Shown here piece after piece: positions 6,750 to 13,845 of a stretch of DNA of 16,340 nt (the first letter of the stretch is position 1; every line of letters begins with the position of its first letter). This stretch comes from DASXBA01 sp036406475. Its GTDB lineage: Bacteria > Actinomycetota > Thermoleophilia > Solirubrobacterales > Thermoleophilaceae. The stretch spans positions 1-16,340 of the forward strand of contig DASXBA010000108.1 of the NCBI GenBank assembly GCA_036406475.1, in the 5' to 3' direction. A program made the translations under genes and the position numbers. Under the pieces are notes generated by a model, which was given only the letters and a program-made list of their open reading frames with translations, did not search any database and was not told the DNA's origin.

Positions 6750-7384
6750 GCCACCTTGCCGTCCTCGATCCGCACGATCTTCGTCGCGAGCCGCTCCGCC
6801 TGGCCGCGGTCGTGGGTCACGACCAGCATCGACAGCCCGGCCCGGCCCTCGAGCTCGCCCAGCGTGCGCTCCACCCCGTCACGGGCCCGCTCGTCGAGCG
6901 CCGAGGTCGGCTCGTCGAGCAGCAGCACCTCGGGCTCGAGCGCCAGCGCCCGCGCCAGCATCACGCGTTGCTGCTCGCCCACCGAGAGCCGCTCGGCCTC
7001 GCGGCTTGCGTAGTCGGGGTCGAGCCCGGCGAGCTCCAAGGGCCGCTCCGGGTCGACGTCGCGGCCGCAGAGCCCCGGGCCGTAGCGGACGTTCTCGGCC
7101 ACGCTGCCGGGGAGCGGGGCAGGCAGCTGCGGGACCAGCACCGCCCGCCGCCGCAGGTCGAGCGGGTCCAGCGCGCGCACGTCGTCGCCCTTGAAGCGGA
7201 CCTCGCCCCGGTCCGGGTCCGCGAGCCGGTTGAGCAGGCGCAGCAGCGTCGACTTGCCGGAGCCGGAGGGTCCGAGCAGGGCGGTGGCGCCGGTGCCGAG
7301 CCGCAGGTCGACGCCGCGCAGCACAGTGCGACCGTCCCGGGCCGCCTCGACCCCGTCGAGCTCGAAAAGGGGCGCCTCGGTCAG
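6746..7384 (-). CDS. fetA: ABC transporter ATP-binding protein, FetA-like, probable CTG start
   Basis: This ATPase partner of FetB is 212 residues if read from CTG 7384. Motifs in that numbering are Walker A GPSGSGKS (38-45), Q-loop Q86, signature LSVGEQQR (133-140; Val where LSGGQ has the second Gly), Walker B VLLLDEP (153-159), D-loop SALDE and switch H191. The first conventional start, GTG 7324, would begin at the second strand and drop the family-typical N-terminal stretch LFELDGVEAARDGRT. No ATG, GTG or TTG lies in frame between it and well inside glyA. CTG at 7384 forms a CTGA overlap with the glyA stop, the same 4-base geometry as the next two junctions, so I prefer it. Function is certain as an ABC ATPase; iron export is inferred. 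Confidence 0.85.
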   Translation of the reverse strand: MTEAPLFELDGVEAARDGRTVLRGVDLRLGTGATALLGPSGSGKSTLLRLLNRLADPDRGEVRFKGDDVRALDPLDLRRRAVLVPQLPAPLPGSVAENVRYGPGLCGRDVDPERPLELAGLDPDYASREAERLSVGEQQRVMLARALALEPEVLLLDEPTSALDERARDGVERTLGELEGRAGLSMLVVTHDRGQAERLATKIVRIEDGKVA

Positions 7385-8667
7385 ACTGCGGCGGGCGCGG
7401 TGAGGTGCGCGTAGAGCGGGTAGCGCTCCGCCAGCGCCCGGGTGCGCTCCGACAGCTCCGTCTTGGCCTGATCGTCGAACTCGCCAGTCAGCGCCTCGGC
7501 GATGACCTTGCCGACCTCGTGGAAGTCGTCCGCCTGGAAGCCGCGCGTGGCGAGGGCAGGGCTGCCGATGCGCAGGCCAGACGAGACCGCCGGCGGCCGC
7601 GGGTCGAAGGGCACCGCGTTGCGGTTGACCGTTATGCCCACATCGGCGAGCCGGTCCTCGGCCTGCTGGCCATCGAGCTCCGAGTCGCGCAGGTCGGCCA
7701 GCACCAGGTGCACGTCGGTGCCGCCGGTGAGCACGTTGACGCCGCCCGCCAGCATCTCCTCGCCCAGCGCCGCGGCGCCCTCGCGCGTACGCTGCTGACG
7801 CTCGCGGAAGAGGTCGCTCTGCGCGATCTTGAGGGCCACTGCCTTGCCGGCGATGGCGTGCATGAGCGGGCCGCCCTGGTGCCCCGGGAAGACGCGCGAG
7901 TTGATCTTCTTGGCGAACTCCTCCTTGCAGAGGATCATCCCGCCGCGCCCGCCGCCGAGCGTCTTGTGCGTGGTGGTGGTGACGACGTCGGCGTAGGGCA
8001 CCGGGTCCGGGTGCTCGCCGGCGGCCACGAGCCCGGCGAAGTGGGCCATGTCGACCATCAGCAGCGCGCCCACCTCGTCCGCGATCTCGCGGAAGCGGGG
8101 GAAGTCGAGCTGGCGCGGGTAGGCCGACCAGCCGGCGAGGATTAGCTTGGGCTTCGACTCCCTCGCGAGCCGCTCCACCTCGTCCATGTCGAGCACGGAG
8201 TCGGACTCGCGCACGCCGTAGGCGACGATGTCGAAGTAGAGCCCCGAGAAGTTGATCTTCATCCCGTGGGTGAGGTGGCCGCCGTGATCGAGCTTCATCC
8301 CGAGGATGCGGTCGCCCGGATCGAGCAGGGCCATGTAGACGGCGGAGTTGGCCTGGGCGCCCGAGTGCGGCTGCACGTTCACGTGCTCGGCGCCGAAGAT
8401 CTCCTTGGCGCGGTCGATGGCGAGCTGCTCCGCGACGTCCACGTACTCGCAGCCGCCGTAGTAGCGCTTGCCCGGGTAGCCCTCGGCGTACTTGTTGGTG
8501 AGGACCGAGCCCTGGCAGTCGAGCACCGACTGGGGAACGAAGTTCTCGGAGGCGATCATCTCGAGCGTCGCGTCCTGGCGCCGCAGCTCGTTCTCGAGCA
8601 CCTCGGCGATCTCGGGATCGACGTCGGCGACCGGCTTCGAGAAGTAGTCGGGACTCAATTCGCTCAT
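7381..8667 (-). CDS. glyA: Serine hydroxymethyltransferase
   Basis: GlyA converts serine and tetrahydrofolate to glycine and 5,10-methylene-tetrahydrofolate using PLP in the cytoplasm. The 428-residue length is normal. Family landmarks include the MIASENF segment (37-43), NKYAEGYPGKRYYGGCE (58-73), LDHGGHLTHG near 126-135, VDMAHFAG with D206 and H209 (205-212), and the PLP lysine K235 in TTTTHKTLGGGRGG. I chose ATG 8667 (MSELSPDYF) over GTG 8685 six codons upstream, because the extra residues are not family-like. No Shine-Dalgarno is visible. A TACGGT box lies 8 bases before the ATG and could be an internal -10 for a near-leaderless transcript, though read-through from tsaC, whose stop is 27 bases upstream, is equally possible. 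Confidence 0.97.
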   Translation of the reverse strand: MSELSPDYFSKPVADVDPEIAEVLENELRRQDATLEMIASENFVPQSVLDCQGSVLTNKYAEGYPGKRYYGGCEYVDVAEQLAIDRAKEIFGAEHVNVQPHSGAQANSAVYMALLDPGDRILGMKLDHGGHLTHGMKINFSGLYFDIVAYGVRESDSVLDMDEVERLARESKPKLILAGWSAYPRQLDFPRFREIADEVGALLMVDMAHFAGLVAAGEHPDPVPYADVVTTTTHKTLGGGRGGMILCKEEFAKKINSRVFPGHQGGPLMHAIAGKAVALKIAQSDLFRERQQRTREGAAALGEEMLAGGVNVLTGGTDVHLVLADLRDSELDGQQAEDRLADVGITVNRNAVPFDPRPPAVSSGLRIGSPALATRGFQADDFHEVGKVIAEALTGEFDDQAKTELSERTRALAERYPLYAHLTAPAAV

Positions 8668-8694
8668 CCAGGTGGACCGTAGCACCGGGGTCAG

Positions 8695-9303
8695 CTACAG
8701 GAACTCCTCCAGTTCGGACTCCGGGACGGCCCCTTCGCGTAGCACTTCATATGAGCGATCGGCCTCGTAGGAGATGAGGTCCACCACGGTCGACGGCGTG
8801 CCCGGCAGCTCGCCGCCGTCGAGCTGTAGGTCGACGCCGAGGCGGATGCGCTCGTCGACGTCGCCGAGGCGGCGCGCGTCGGCGCCGCCCGAGGGGTTGG
8901 CGCTCGACTGGAGCACCGGCCAGCTCATTCCCGCCAGCGGAGCGAGCTCGCCGCGGAAGTCGGGCACGCGCAGACCGACTCGCTCGGGCTCGGGGCCACA
9001 GGCGAGCGGGAAGCGGCGCGCCGGGTTGGGCAGCACGAGCGTAAGCGGGCCCGGCAGCAGCCGCTCGACGGCGTCGAGGGTGCGGCCGCCCAGCTCGGGC
9101 AGCGCCGCCAGGGCGAGCTCCAAGCGGAAGAACATCACCCCCGCGGGCCGCTCCGGCGGCCGTCCCTTGAGGGCGTAGAGCCGGTCGACTCCTTCCCGCG
9201 AGTCGGGCTCGGTGGCGAGCCCGTAGACGGTGTCGGCTGGGAACAGCGCCACCCCTCCCACGGAGATGCAGCGCTCGAAGGTCTCGACCTCCCCCGGCCC
9301 CAC
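8695..9303 (-). CDS. tsaC: L-threonylcarbamoyladenylate synthase (Sua5/YrdC/YciO family)
   Basis: The enzyme makes threonylcarbamoyl-AMP from threonine, bicarbonate and ATP for t6A37 modification of ANN-decoding tRNAs. The 202 residues cover just the YrdC domain, without the extra Sua5 domain, so the TsaC name fits. Visible motifs are FPADTVYGL (21-29), the KxR element LKGRP near 45-49, LPGPLTLVL near 84-92, VGLRVPD, SSANPSGG and PSTVVDL. GTG 9303 lies 3 bases after the cupin-gene stop and has no Shine-Dalgarno, so it is likely coupled. No better start is visible closer to the conserved core. The neighbourhood with glyA and, further right, prmC and prfA is typical of actinobacteria. Confidence 0.93.
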   Translation of the reverse strand: MGPGEVETFERCISVGGVALFPADTVYGLATEPDSREGVDRLYALKGRPPERPAGVMFFRLELALAALPELGGRTLDAVERLLPGPLTLVLPNPARRFPLACGPEPERVGLRVPDFRGELAPLAGMSWPVLQSSANPSGGADARRLGDVDERIRLGVDLQLDGGELPGTPSTVVDLISYEADRSYEVLREGAVPESELEEFL

Positions 9304-9306
9304 GGG

Positions 9307-9831
9307 TCAGGCGTGCACCGCGTAGCCGCGCCGGCGCGCGAGGGCGGCGCCGATCGGAAGGGCGACGCCGCGCTGGAGCGAGCGGGGTATGCCGGCGGCG
9401 TAGCTGGGAATCTCCACCTTGCTGGCCACCCCGAACACGGCCAGTAGCGGCAGCTCGTCCTGCCTGTCGGTGCGGTCGGCATCGAGACAGGCACCGTAGG
9501 TATTGACGAAGGCCTGGACGAACGGCACGAGCGGCTCGGCCGACTGGCGAAACACGAGGTCCTCGTCGTCACGGTTGTAGGGGTTCACGTGTGGCTCGCC
9601 CGGTTGAAGGACGAGCTCCTCGCCCGGACCGAGCTCGAGCCTGCGGCGGCCCTTCCGCGCCTGCGCGCGTCCCGACTCGACCACGAACCGCTCGACGTAG
9701 TCGGGCCCGTAGTGCGCCTGGAGCTTGCCCTTGCCCGGCTTGATCACGCGCCGCACCTCGTTCGGTGCGATCACCTCCATGCTGGTGCCGGTCCGCGGGT
9801 TCTCCCAGCGCTGGCCGACGCTCAGGGCCAT
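9307..9831 (-). CDS. Cupin-domain protein of unknown function
   Basis: The 174-residue protein has a single cupin-like core at about residues 25-100. Motif 1 resembles H40-x6-E47 followed by VVESGRA with a turn, then GPGEELVLQPGEPHVNPYN, giving H81 as the second-motif ligand. Residues 101-174 (PFVQAFVNTYGACLDADRTD onward) form an extra helical-looking tail with short hydrophobic stretches and a VALPIGAALARRRGY end. H40, E47 and H81 could bind a metal. No enzyme family is recognisable beyond the cupin fold, so function is open (sugar or small-ligand binding, or regulation). ATG 9831 lies 6 bases after a TATGGT -10 box, indicating a leaderless mRNA that opens the leftward six-gene operon. Confidence 0.7.
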   Translation of the reverse strand: MALSVGQRWENPRTGTSMEVIAPNEVRRVIKPGKGKLQAHYGPDYVERFVVESGRAQARKGRRRLELGPGEELVLQPGEPHVNPYNRDDEDLVFRQSAEPLVPFVQAFVNTYGACLDADRTDRQDELPLLAVFGVASKVEIPSYAAGIPRSLQRGVALPIGAALARRRGYAVHA

Positions 9832-9860
9832 GTGACGACCATACGGCAGTGGCGTATGGT
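9832..9860 (+). promoter_or_regulatory. Rightward promoter of the PI-PLC-domain gene
   Basis: The -35-like GTGACG (9832-9837) and -10 TATGGT (9855-9860) are separated by 17 bases. GTG 9867 begins 7 bases after the -10 end, predicting a leaderless transcript and fixing the start. This promoter overlaps the leftward one completely. Confidence 0.62.
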
Positions 9861-9866
9861 CGGCAC
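9838..9866 (-). promoter_or_regulatory. Leftward promoter of the cupin-tsaC-glyA-fetAB-trhA operon
   Basis: On the - strand, -35-like GTGCCG (9861-9866) and -10 TATGGT (9838-9843) are separated by 17 bases. The ATG at 9831 begins 7 bases after the last -10 base, so the start codon itself should be the transcription start. Confidence 0.6.
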
Positions 9867-11975
9867 GTGGGCTCGCCAGTCCTCGCGCGGACGCTGGCGA
9901 TCATCGCCGCGTTGGCGATGACCCTTGCGCTCGTGGCGGGATACGTCCGCCATGCGGCGGTCGACTCGGATCAGTTCGCCAACCGCGCCACCGTCGCCCT
10001 GCGGGACGACAGCGTGCGGGCCCTCCTCGCCGAGAAGCTCACCGACGAGGTGGTGCTCAAGCACCAGAGCGACCTGATCGCGGCCAGGCCGATCATCGAG
10101 TCGCTCTGCTCGTCGATTATCGGGAGCCCGGCCTTCACCGAGCTCTTCCGGGCGGGTGTACGGGACGTTCACCGAGCGCTCTTCAACCGTGACCAAAACA
10201 CGGTGACGTTCACCGTCGCCGACGTCGGCACGGTGCTCGCGGCGGCCCTCCAGAAGCTTCAGCCATCGATCGCCGACGAGGTGGACGCGACCGGTCGCGT
10301 GGAGGTCCTGCAACGCGACCTCGGCAGCGCCGGCGGAACCCTTGCCCGAATCGCCGACGACGTCCGCCTGATCGCGTGGCTGCTGGCCGCGGTCGCTCTC
10401 GTGTTGGCCGTGGCGGCGCTGGTCGTGTCGCCCGACCGGAGGCTCACGGTGGTGGACCTGGGTGCCGCCGCGGCCGGCGGGGGCGTGCTGCTCGTCCTGG
10501 TCTACGTGATCCTGCGCTCGCTGGCGATCGACCACGTCGAGACCCCGGAGGGCCGGGCCGCGGCCGGCGCCGTCTGGGACGCCTTCCTCGGAGACCTCAA
10601 GACCGCCGCCTGGATCATGGCCGGGTCGGGCGCCGTGATCGCGGCGGCCGCCGCCTCGCTGCTGCGCCCGCTCGACATCCGCGAGCCCCTCCGCGCGGCC
10701 GCTGCCCGCATCGCGCGCCGGCCGAGCCGCCCGGCCTTCCGGGTGCTGCGCGGCCTGGCCTTCGTGGCCGCCGGCGTGATCGTCCTGGTCGAGCGCGACG
10801 CGGTCATCCAGCTCGCGGTGACGCTGGTGGGCGTCTTCCTCGTCTACGAAGGGGTGACGGCCCTGCTCCAGCTCGTCTACAAGCCCTCGGCCGAGAAGGA
10901 GGCGGTGGCGGAGGCCCGTCGCGACTTGCGCCGCCTTGCCATACCGGTGGTCGCCGCGGCGATCATCGCCGGGACGGTCGCCGTCTTCGTCGGGACCGGC
11001 GGCACCACCACGGCCGCGCCGGCAGAGGGCGGCTGCAACGGACACGAGGAGCTGTGCGACAAGCCGCTGAACGAGGTCGTGCTGCCGGCGACCCACAACT
11101 CGATGTCGGCCCCGCTTCCGGGCTGGTTCTCGTCGGAGCAGGACCGCCCGATACCGGGGCAGCTGGCCGACGGGATTCGCGGGCTGCTGATTGACACCCA
11201 CTACGCCGACCGCCTTCCGAACGGCCGGCTGCGGACCTACTTCGGGAGCAAGAAGGAGCTCCAGCGGCAGGGCGAACAGGACGGCGTCTCCCCGGAAGCC
11301 GTGGACGCCGCGCTGCGCATCCGCGACCGCGCGGGCTTCTCGGGCAAGGGCGAGCGCGGGATGTACCTCTGCCATACCTTCTGCGAGCTCGGCGGCACGC
11401 GACTCGAGAAGGTCCTCGACGACATCCACGACTTCCTCGTCACCCACCCCCGAGTGGTGCTGGTGGTGATCAACCAGGACTACGTGAGCCCCGCGGACTT
11501 CGTCGGGGCGGTGAGGAAGGCGGGCCTCGAGCAGTTCGCCTACCGCGGTCCCACGAGCGGGAAGTGGTCGACCCTGGGAGACATGATCGACTCGGGCCAC
11601 CGGGTGGTCTTCCTCGCCGAGAACAGGGCGGGAGCCGCGCCCTGGTACCGGCCGGTGTACAAGAGCAGCGTCCAGGAGACGCCCTACGACTTCACGAGAA
11701 CGGACCAGCTGACAAAGCGCTCGCTCCTGGCGAAGTCGTGCGAGCCGAACCGCGGACCGAAATCGGCGCCGCTCTTCCTGCTCAACCACTGGGTGACCCT
11801 TGGCCCGCTGATCCGGCCGTCGGACGCGGAGAAGGTGAACGCCCGCAGGCCGCTGCTGGCACGAATCCGGGAGTGCCGGCGCCTGCGCCACCACCTGCCC
11901 AACCTGGTGGCGGTGAACTTCTACAAGCGCGGCGACCTGTTCAAGGTCGTCGACGAGCTCAACGGCGTCCGCTAG
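9867..11975 (+). CDS. Polytopic membrane protein with C-terminal PI-PLC X domain
   Basis: This 702-residue protein joins a membrane module to a phosphatidylinositol-specific phospholipase C-like catalytic domain. About seven hydrophobic segments lie near residues 9-27, 169-188, 197-216, 246-265, 293-308, 313-337 and 358-377, with a roughly 140-residue polar loop after the first. With the N-terminus inside, the C-terminal domain (about 385-702) is outside. It has the PI-PLC hallmarks ATHNS with H410, GLLIDTH with D443, and LCHTFC with H503, plus VVLVVINQDY and a late HWVTLGP segment. Cysteines 390, 397, 502 and 506 could form disulphides. Bacterial PI-PLC enzymes cleave phosphatidylinositol or glycosyl-inositol lipids without calcium, so inositol lipids of the cell's own envelope are plausible substrates (inference). 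GTG 9867 is chosen from the promoter spacing; the frame is open further upstream but non-homologous. Confidence 0.82.
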   Translation: MGSPVLARTLAIIAALAMTLALVAGYVRHAAVDSDQFANRATVALRDDSVRALLAEKLTDEVVLKHQSDLIAARPIIESLCSSIIGSPAFTELFRAGVRDVHRALFNRDQNTVTFTVADVGTVLAAALQKLQPSIADEVDATGRVEVLQRDLGSAGGTLARIADDVRLIAWLLAAVALVLAVAALVVSPDRRLTVVDLGAAAAGGGVLLVLVYVILRSLAIDHVETPEGRAAAGAVWDAFLGDLKTAAWIMAGSGAVIAAAAASLLRPLDIREPLRAAAARIARRPSRPAFRVLRGLAFVAAGVIVLVERDAVIQLAVTLVGVFLVYEGVTALLQLVYKPSAEKEAVAEARRDLRRLAIPVVAAAIIAGTVAVFVGTGGTTTAAPAEGGCNGHEELCDKPLNEVVLPATHNSMSAPLPGWFSSEQDRPIPGQLADGIRGLLIDTHYADRLPNGRLRTYFGSKKELQRQGEQDGVSPEAVDAALRIRDRAGFSGKGERGMYLCHTFCELGGTRLEKVLDDIHDFLVTHPRVVLVVINQDYVSPADFVGAVRKAGLEQFAYRGPTSGKWSTLGDMIDSGHRVVFLAENRAGAAPWYRPVYKSSVQETPYDFTRTDQLTKRSLLAKSCEPNRGPKSAPLFLLNHWVTLGPLIRPSDAEKVNARRPLLARIRECRRLRHHLPNLVAVNFYKRGDLFKVVDELNGVR

Positions 11976-11981
11976 GCCGGC

Positions 11982-13823
11982 TCAGCCAAAGCTGCGCAGG
12001 AACGGCCGCGCCCGGCGGCCGCGGGTCAGGCCGAGGCTCGCGAGGCCGACCTCCCGAACGCGCCCGCCTCGCACCTTGAAGACGAGCTCTGCCTTCCGTC
12101 CCCGCGCGATGTACCAGCGGTTGCGCCCTATGTGGAACGAGCGCTCGCCGTGCAGCTTCCTCCGGAGTGTCCGCACGCGCGTTCCGTAGCGGATGCCGCG
12201 TATCGCGTAGTAACCGCTCGAGGTCAGCGCGAGGACGGCATGCCCACGCAGCCGGCGGGCCGTGCGCGAGCCGAGTCGGCGCAGCAGCTTCGGCGAGGGG
12301 TAGCCGACCCGCACGCTGCGCCCGCCGCGCCGGGGCGGCGTGAGGCAGAACCGGTCGACGTAGCGGCGCCGCTGCTCGATGTGCGGATAGCGCTTGCGGA
12401 CGCCGGCGCGAGCGATGCCGAGCCGGACGTGATCCAGCGTCCGCCCGCGAACCCGCTTGGTGGGGACCCCGCAGCGCGAAAGCTCGCTCGCCTGGAAGGG
12501 AAGCTCGTAGTCGGCCCACTCGACGACGATCCCGTTGCCGCCGGTCGTGGCCTCCCAGTTGGGGGTCTTGACCGCCCGCGTCGGGCCTCCTCCCCTCGAC
12601 CGAAGGGCGAACGTCACCGTCCCGTTCGGAGGCGTGCTGCCCGGCACGAAGACGTCGGTTCCCTGAAGGAACGGCACCTGGCCGAGGACCGGGTCGGGAG
12701 ACAGCTCGCTGCGCCCGTCGCGGTTGCGGTCGAAGACGAAGAACCCGTTGACGGCCTTGCTGACCGGGCACAGCCCCGCCGTGCAGATGTTGAGCCCGTC
12801 GATGGTCAGCAGGTCGTTCTGCCCGGGCTGGTCCCCCCAGAGCTCCTTGTACCTGATCTGCAGCGCGCCGATGCTGCCCGGATGGTTGCCCGAGTAGTTC
12901 GTGAGGGCGTCGTTCACGAGCAACCGCACCGTGTAGTCGCTCCTGACGAACGGCTCGTAGTAGTAGTGGAGCGTCCCGGACGTGGTCGTGACCGCGAACT
13001 CGTAGCGCTTGCCGGCCTGGACGCTCACGGGCCCCCAGACTCCGCCGCCCTGCGAGGCATCCGCGACAACGTGCGAGTAGATCGGTCGCGAGCCGCTGCG
13101 CCGGCCCCGCGCATCGACCGGCCAGAGCTCCATCTTCGCGCCCAGGGCGCCGATGTTCTCGGGGAAGATCAGGGTCTTGCCGGCGATCCGGATGCGGCCC
13201 GACTCGGGGACCAGGTCGTGCGCCGGCCGCTTGCCGGTGAAGAACTCGTAGTACTGGACGAACGACTCCTTCGACGTGCACGTCTGGACGTGCGTCTGGT
13301 TCGGGATCGTCACGTTCTTCGCGCCGTCCATGTGGCGGTCGCCCTGGAGCGCACCGGCGTTCGACAACGGGCGCCCAGCCCAGAGCGCGAGCGTCGGCAC
13401 GCCCGGATTCTGGTCCTGCCCGTCGACGTTGACGTAGTGACCGACGTTCGCCCGCCGCTGCGCGGCCGTCGGTCCCTGCGTCAGGTAGTCGTGCATCACC
13501 ATCGTCCCGAGCGAGTGGGCCACGACGTCGACCTTCGCCTTGCCGGTCCGGCTCTTGAGTCCGGCGATCGCCTTGTCGATCTGCTGGTCGACCGCGGTCT
13601 TGTCGGCGGCCGCCCGGGTCGAGTCGTAGTCCACCTCGTCGAACCACGACGCCGGGTAGCCGTTGCTGATGAAGCGCATCTTCTGCGACTCGAACTGGGC
13701 CCCGGTCCCCTCGATCCCGTGGACGAAGAGGATCGGGTTGTGGTTGAAGCTGGCGTGGGCCGCCCCCGGCGCGCCCGCGAGCAGGGCAAGCACCAGCACC
13801 ACGAGGATCGTCGCACGCCGCAT
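11982..13823 (-). CDS. Secreted alpha/beta-hydrolase lipase, Archaeoglobus AF1763-like, with extra basic C-terminal region
   Basis: The 613-residue protein has a Sec signal peptide (MRRATILVVLVLALL core, cleavage after AHA at 24). An alpha/beta-hydrolase domain (about 28-200) resembles the Archaeoglobus fulgidus lipase AF1763: FVHGIEGTGAQFESQ near 33-47, nucleophile S104 in AHSLG, acid D134 in NVDG and H178 in QTHVQTCTS. Residues 200-445 are beta-rich, corresponding to the lipid-binding C-terminal region of that family, and contain a calcium-loop-like DRNRDGRSE at 365-373. Residues about 455-613 are unusually basic, with two similar units (near 463-540 and 541-597) that look like small alpha-beta modules. 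It sits 22 bases after prmC with a weak GAGAGA Shine-Dalgarno and converges on the PI-PLC gene with 6 bases between stops. The substrate is presumably a long-chain ester lipid. Confidence 0.85.
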   Translation of the reverse strand: MRRATILVVLVLALLAGAPGAAHASFNHNPILFVHGIEGTGAQFESQKMRFISNGYPASWFDEVDYDSTRAAADKTAVDQQIDKAIAGLKSRTGKAKVDVVAHSLGTMVMHDYLTQGPTAAQRRANVGHYVNVDGQDQNPGVPTLALWAGRPLSNAGALQGDRHMDGAKNVTIPNQTHVQTCTSKESFVQYYEFFTGKRPAHDLVPESGRIRIAGKTLIFPENIGALGAKMELWPVDARGRRSGSRPIYSHVVADASQGGGVWGPVSVQAGKRYEFAVTTTSGTLHYYYEPFVRSDYTVRLLVNDALTNYSGNHPGSIGALQIRYKELWGDQPGQNDLLTIDGLNICTAGLCPVSKAVNGFFVFDRNRDGRSELSPDPVLGQVPFLQGTDVFVPGSTPPNGTVTFALRSRGGGPTRAVKTPNWEATTGGNGIVVEWADYELPFQASELSRCGVPTKRVRGRTLDHVRLGIARAGVRKRYPHIEQRRRYVDRFCLTPPRRGGRSVRVGYPSPKLLRRLGSRTARRLRGHAVLALTSSGYYAIRGIRYGTRVRTLRRKLHGERSFHIGRNRWYIARGRKAELVFKVRGGRVREVGLASLGLTRGRRARPFLRSFG

Positions 13824-13845
13824 CGTTCTCTCATTCTTGCATCGC

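Larger units (their letters stand above)
9828..9870. repeat. 43-bp near-palindrome containing both promoters and both start codons
   Basis: Centred on 9849, 18 of 21 opposed positions are complementary. The perfect core is CGACCATACG (9836-9845) and CGTATGGTCG (9853-9862) with a 7-base spacer. The outer mismatches include the first base of the two start codons (ATG versus GTG). The palindrome could bind a dimeric regulator or simply reflect mirrored promoters. Confidence 0.9.

Noticed and set aside
8668..8694. Riboswitch (glycine or THF) upstream of glyA
   Set aside because: Only 27 bases separate glyA from tsaC, too short for either riboswitch class.
9765..9866. Longer N-terminus for the PI-PLC-domain protein starting at ATG 9765
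   Set aside because: It would overlap the start of the divergent cupin gene, adds Cys/Ser/Arg-rich residues, and places the promoter inside the gene; GTG 9867 fits the promoter spacing.
9822..11894. A 690-codon open frame antisense to the PI-PLC-domain gene
   Set aside because: No recognisable domain, composition dominated by Arg, His, Gly and Asp, and the sense frame has clear catalytic motifs.
11976..11981. Possible terminator between the convergent PI-PLC and lipase genes
   Set aside because: Only 6 bases separate the stops and no hairpin with a T-run is visible.
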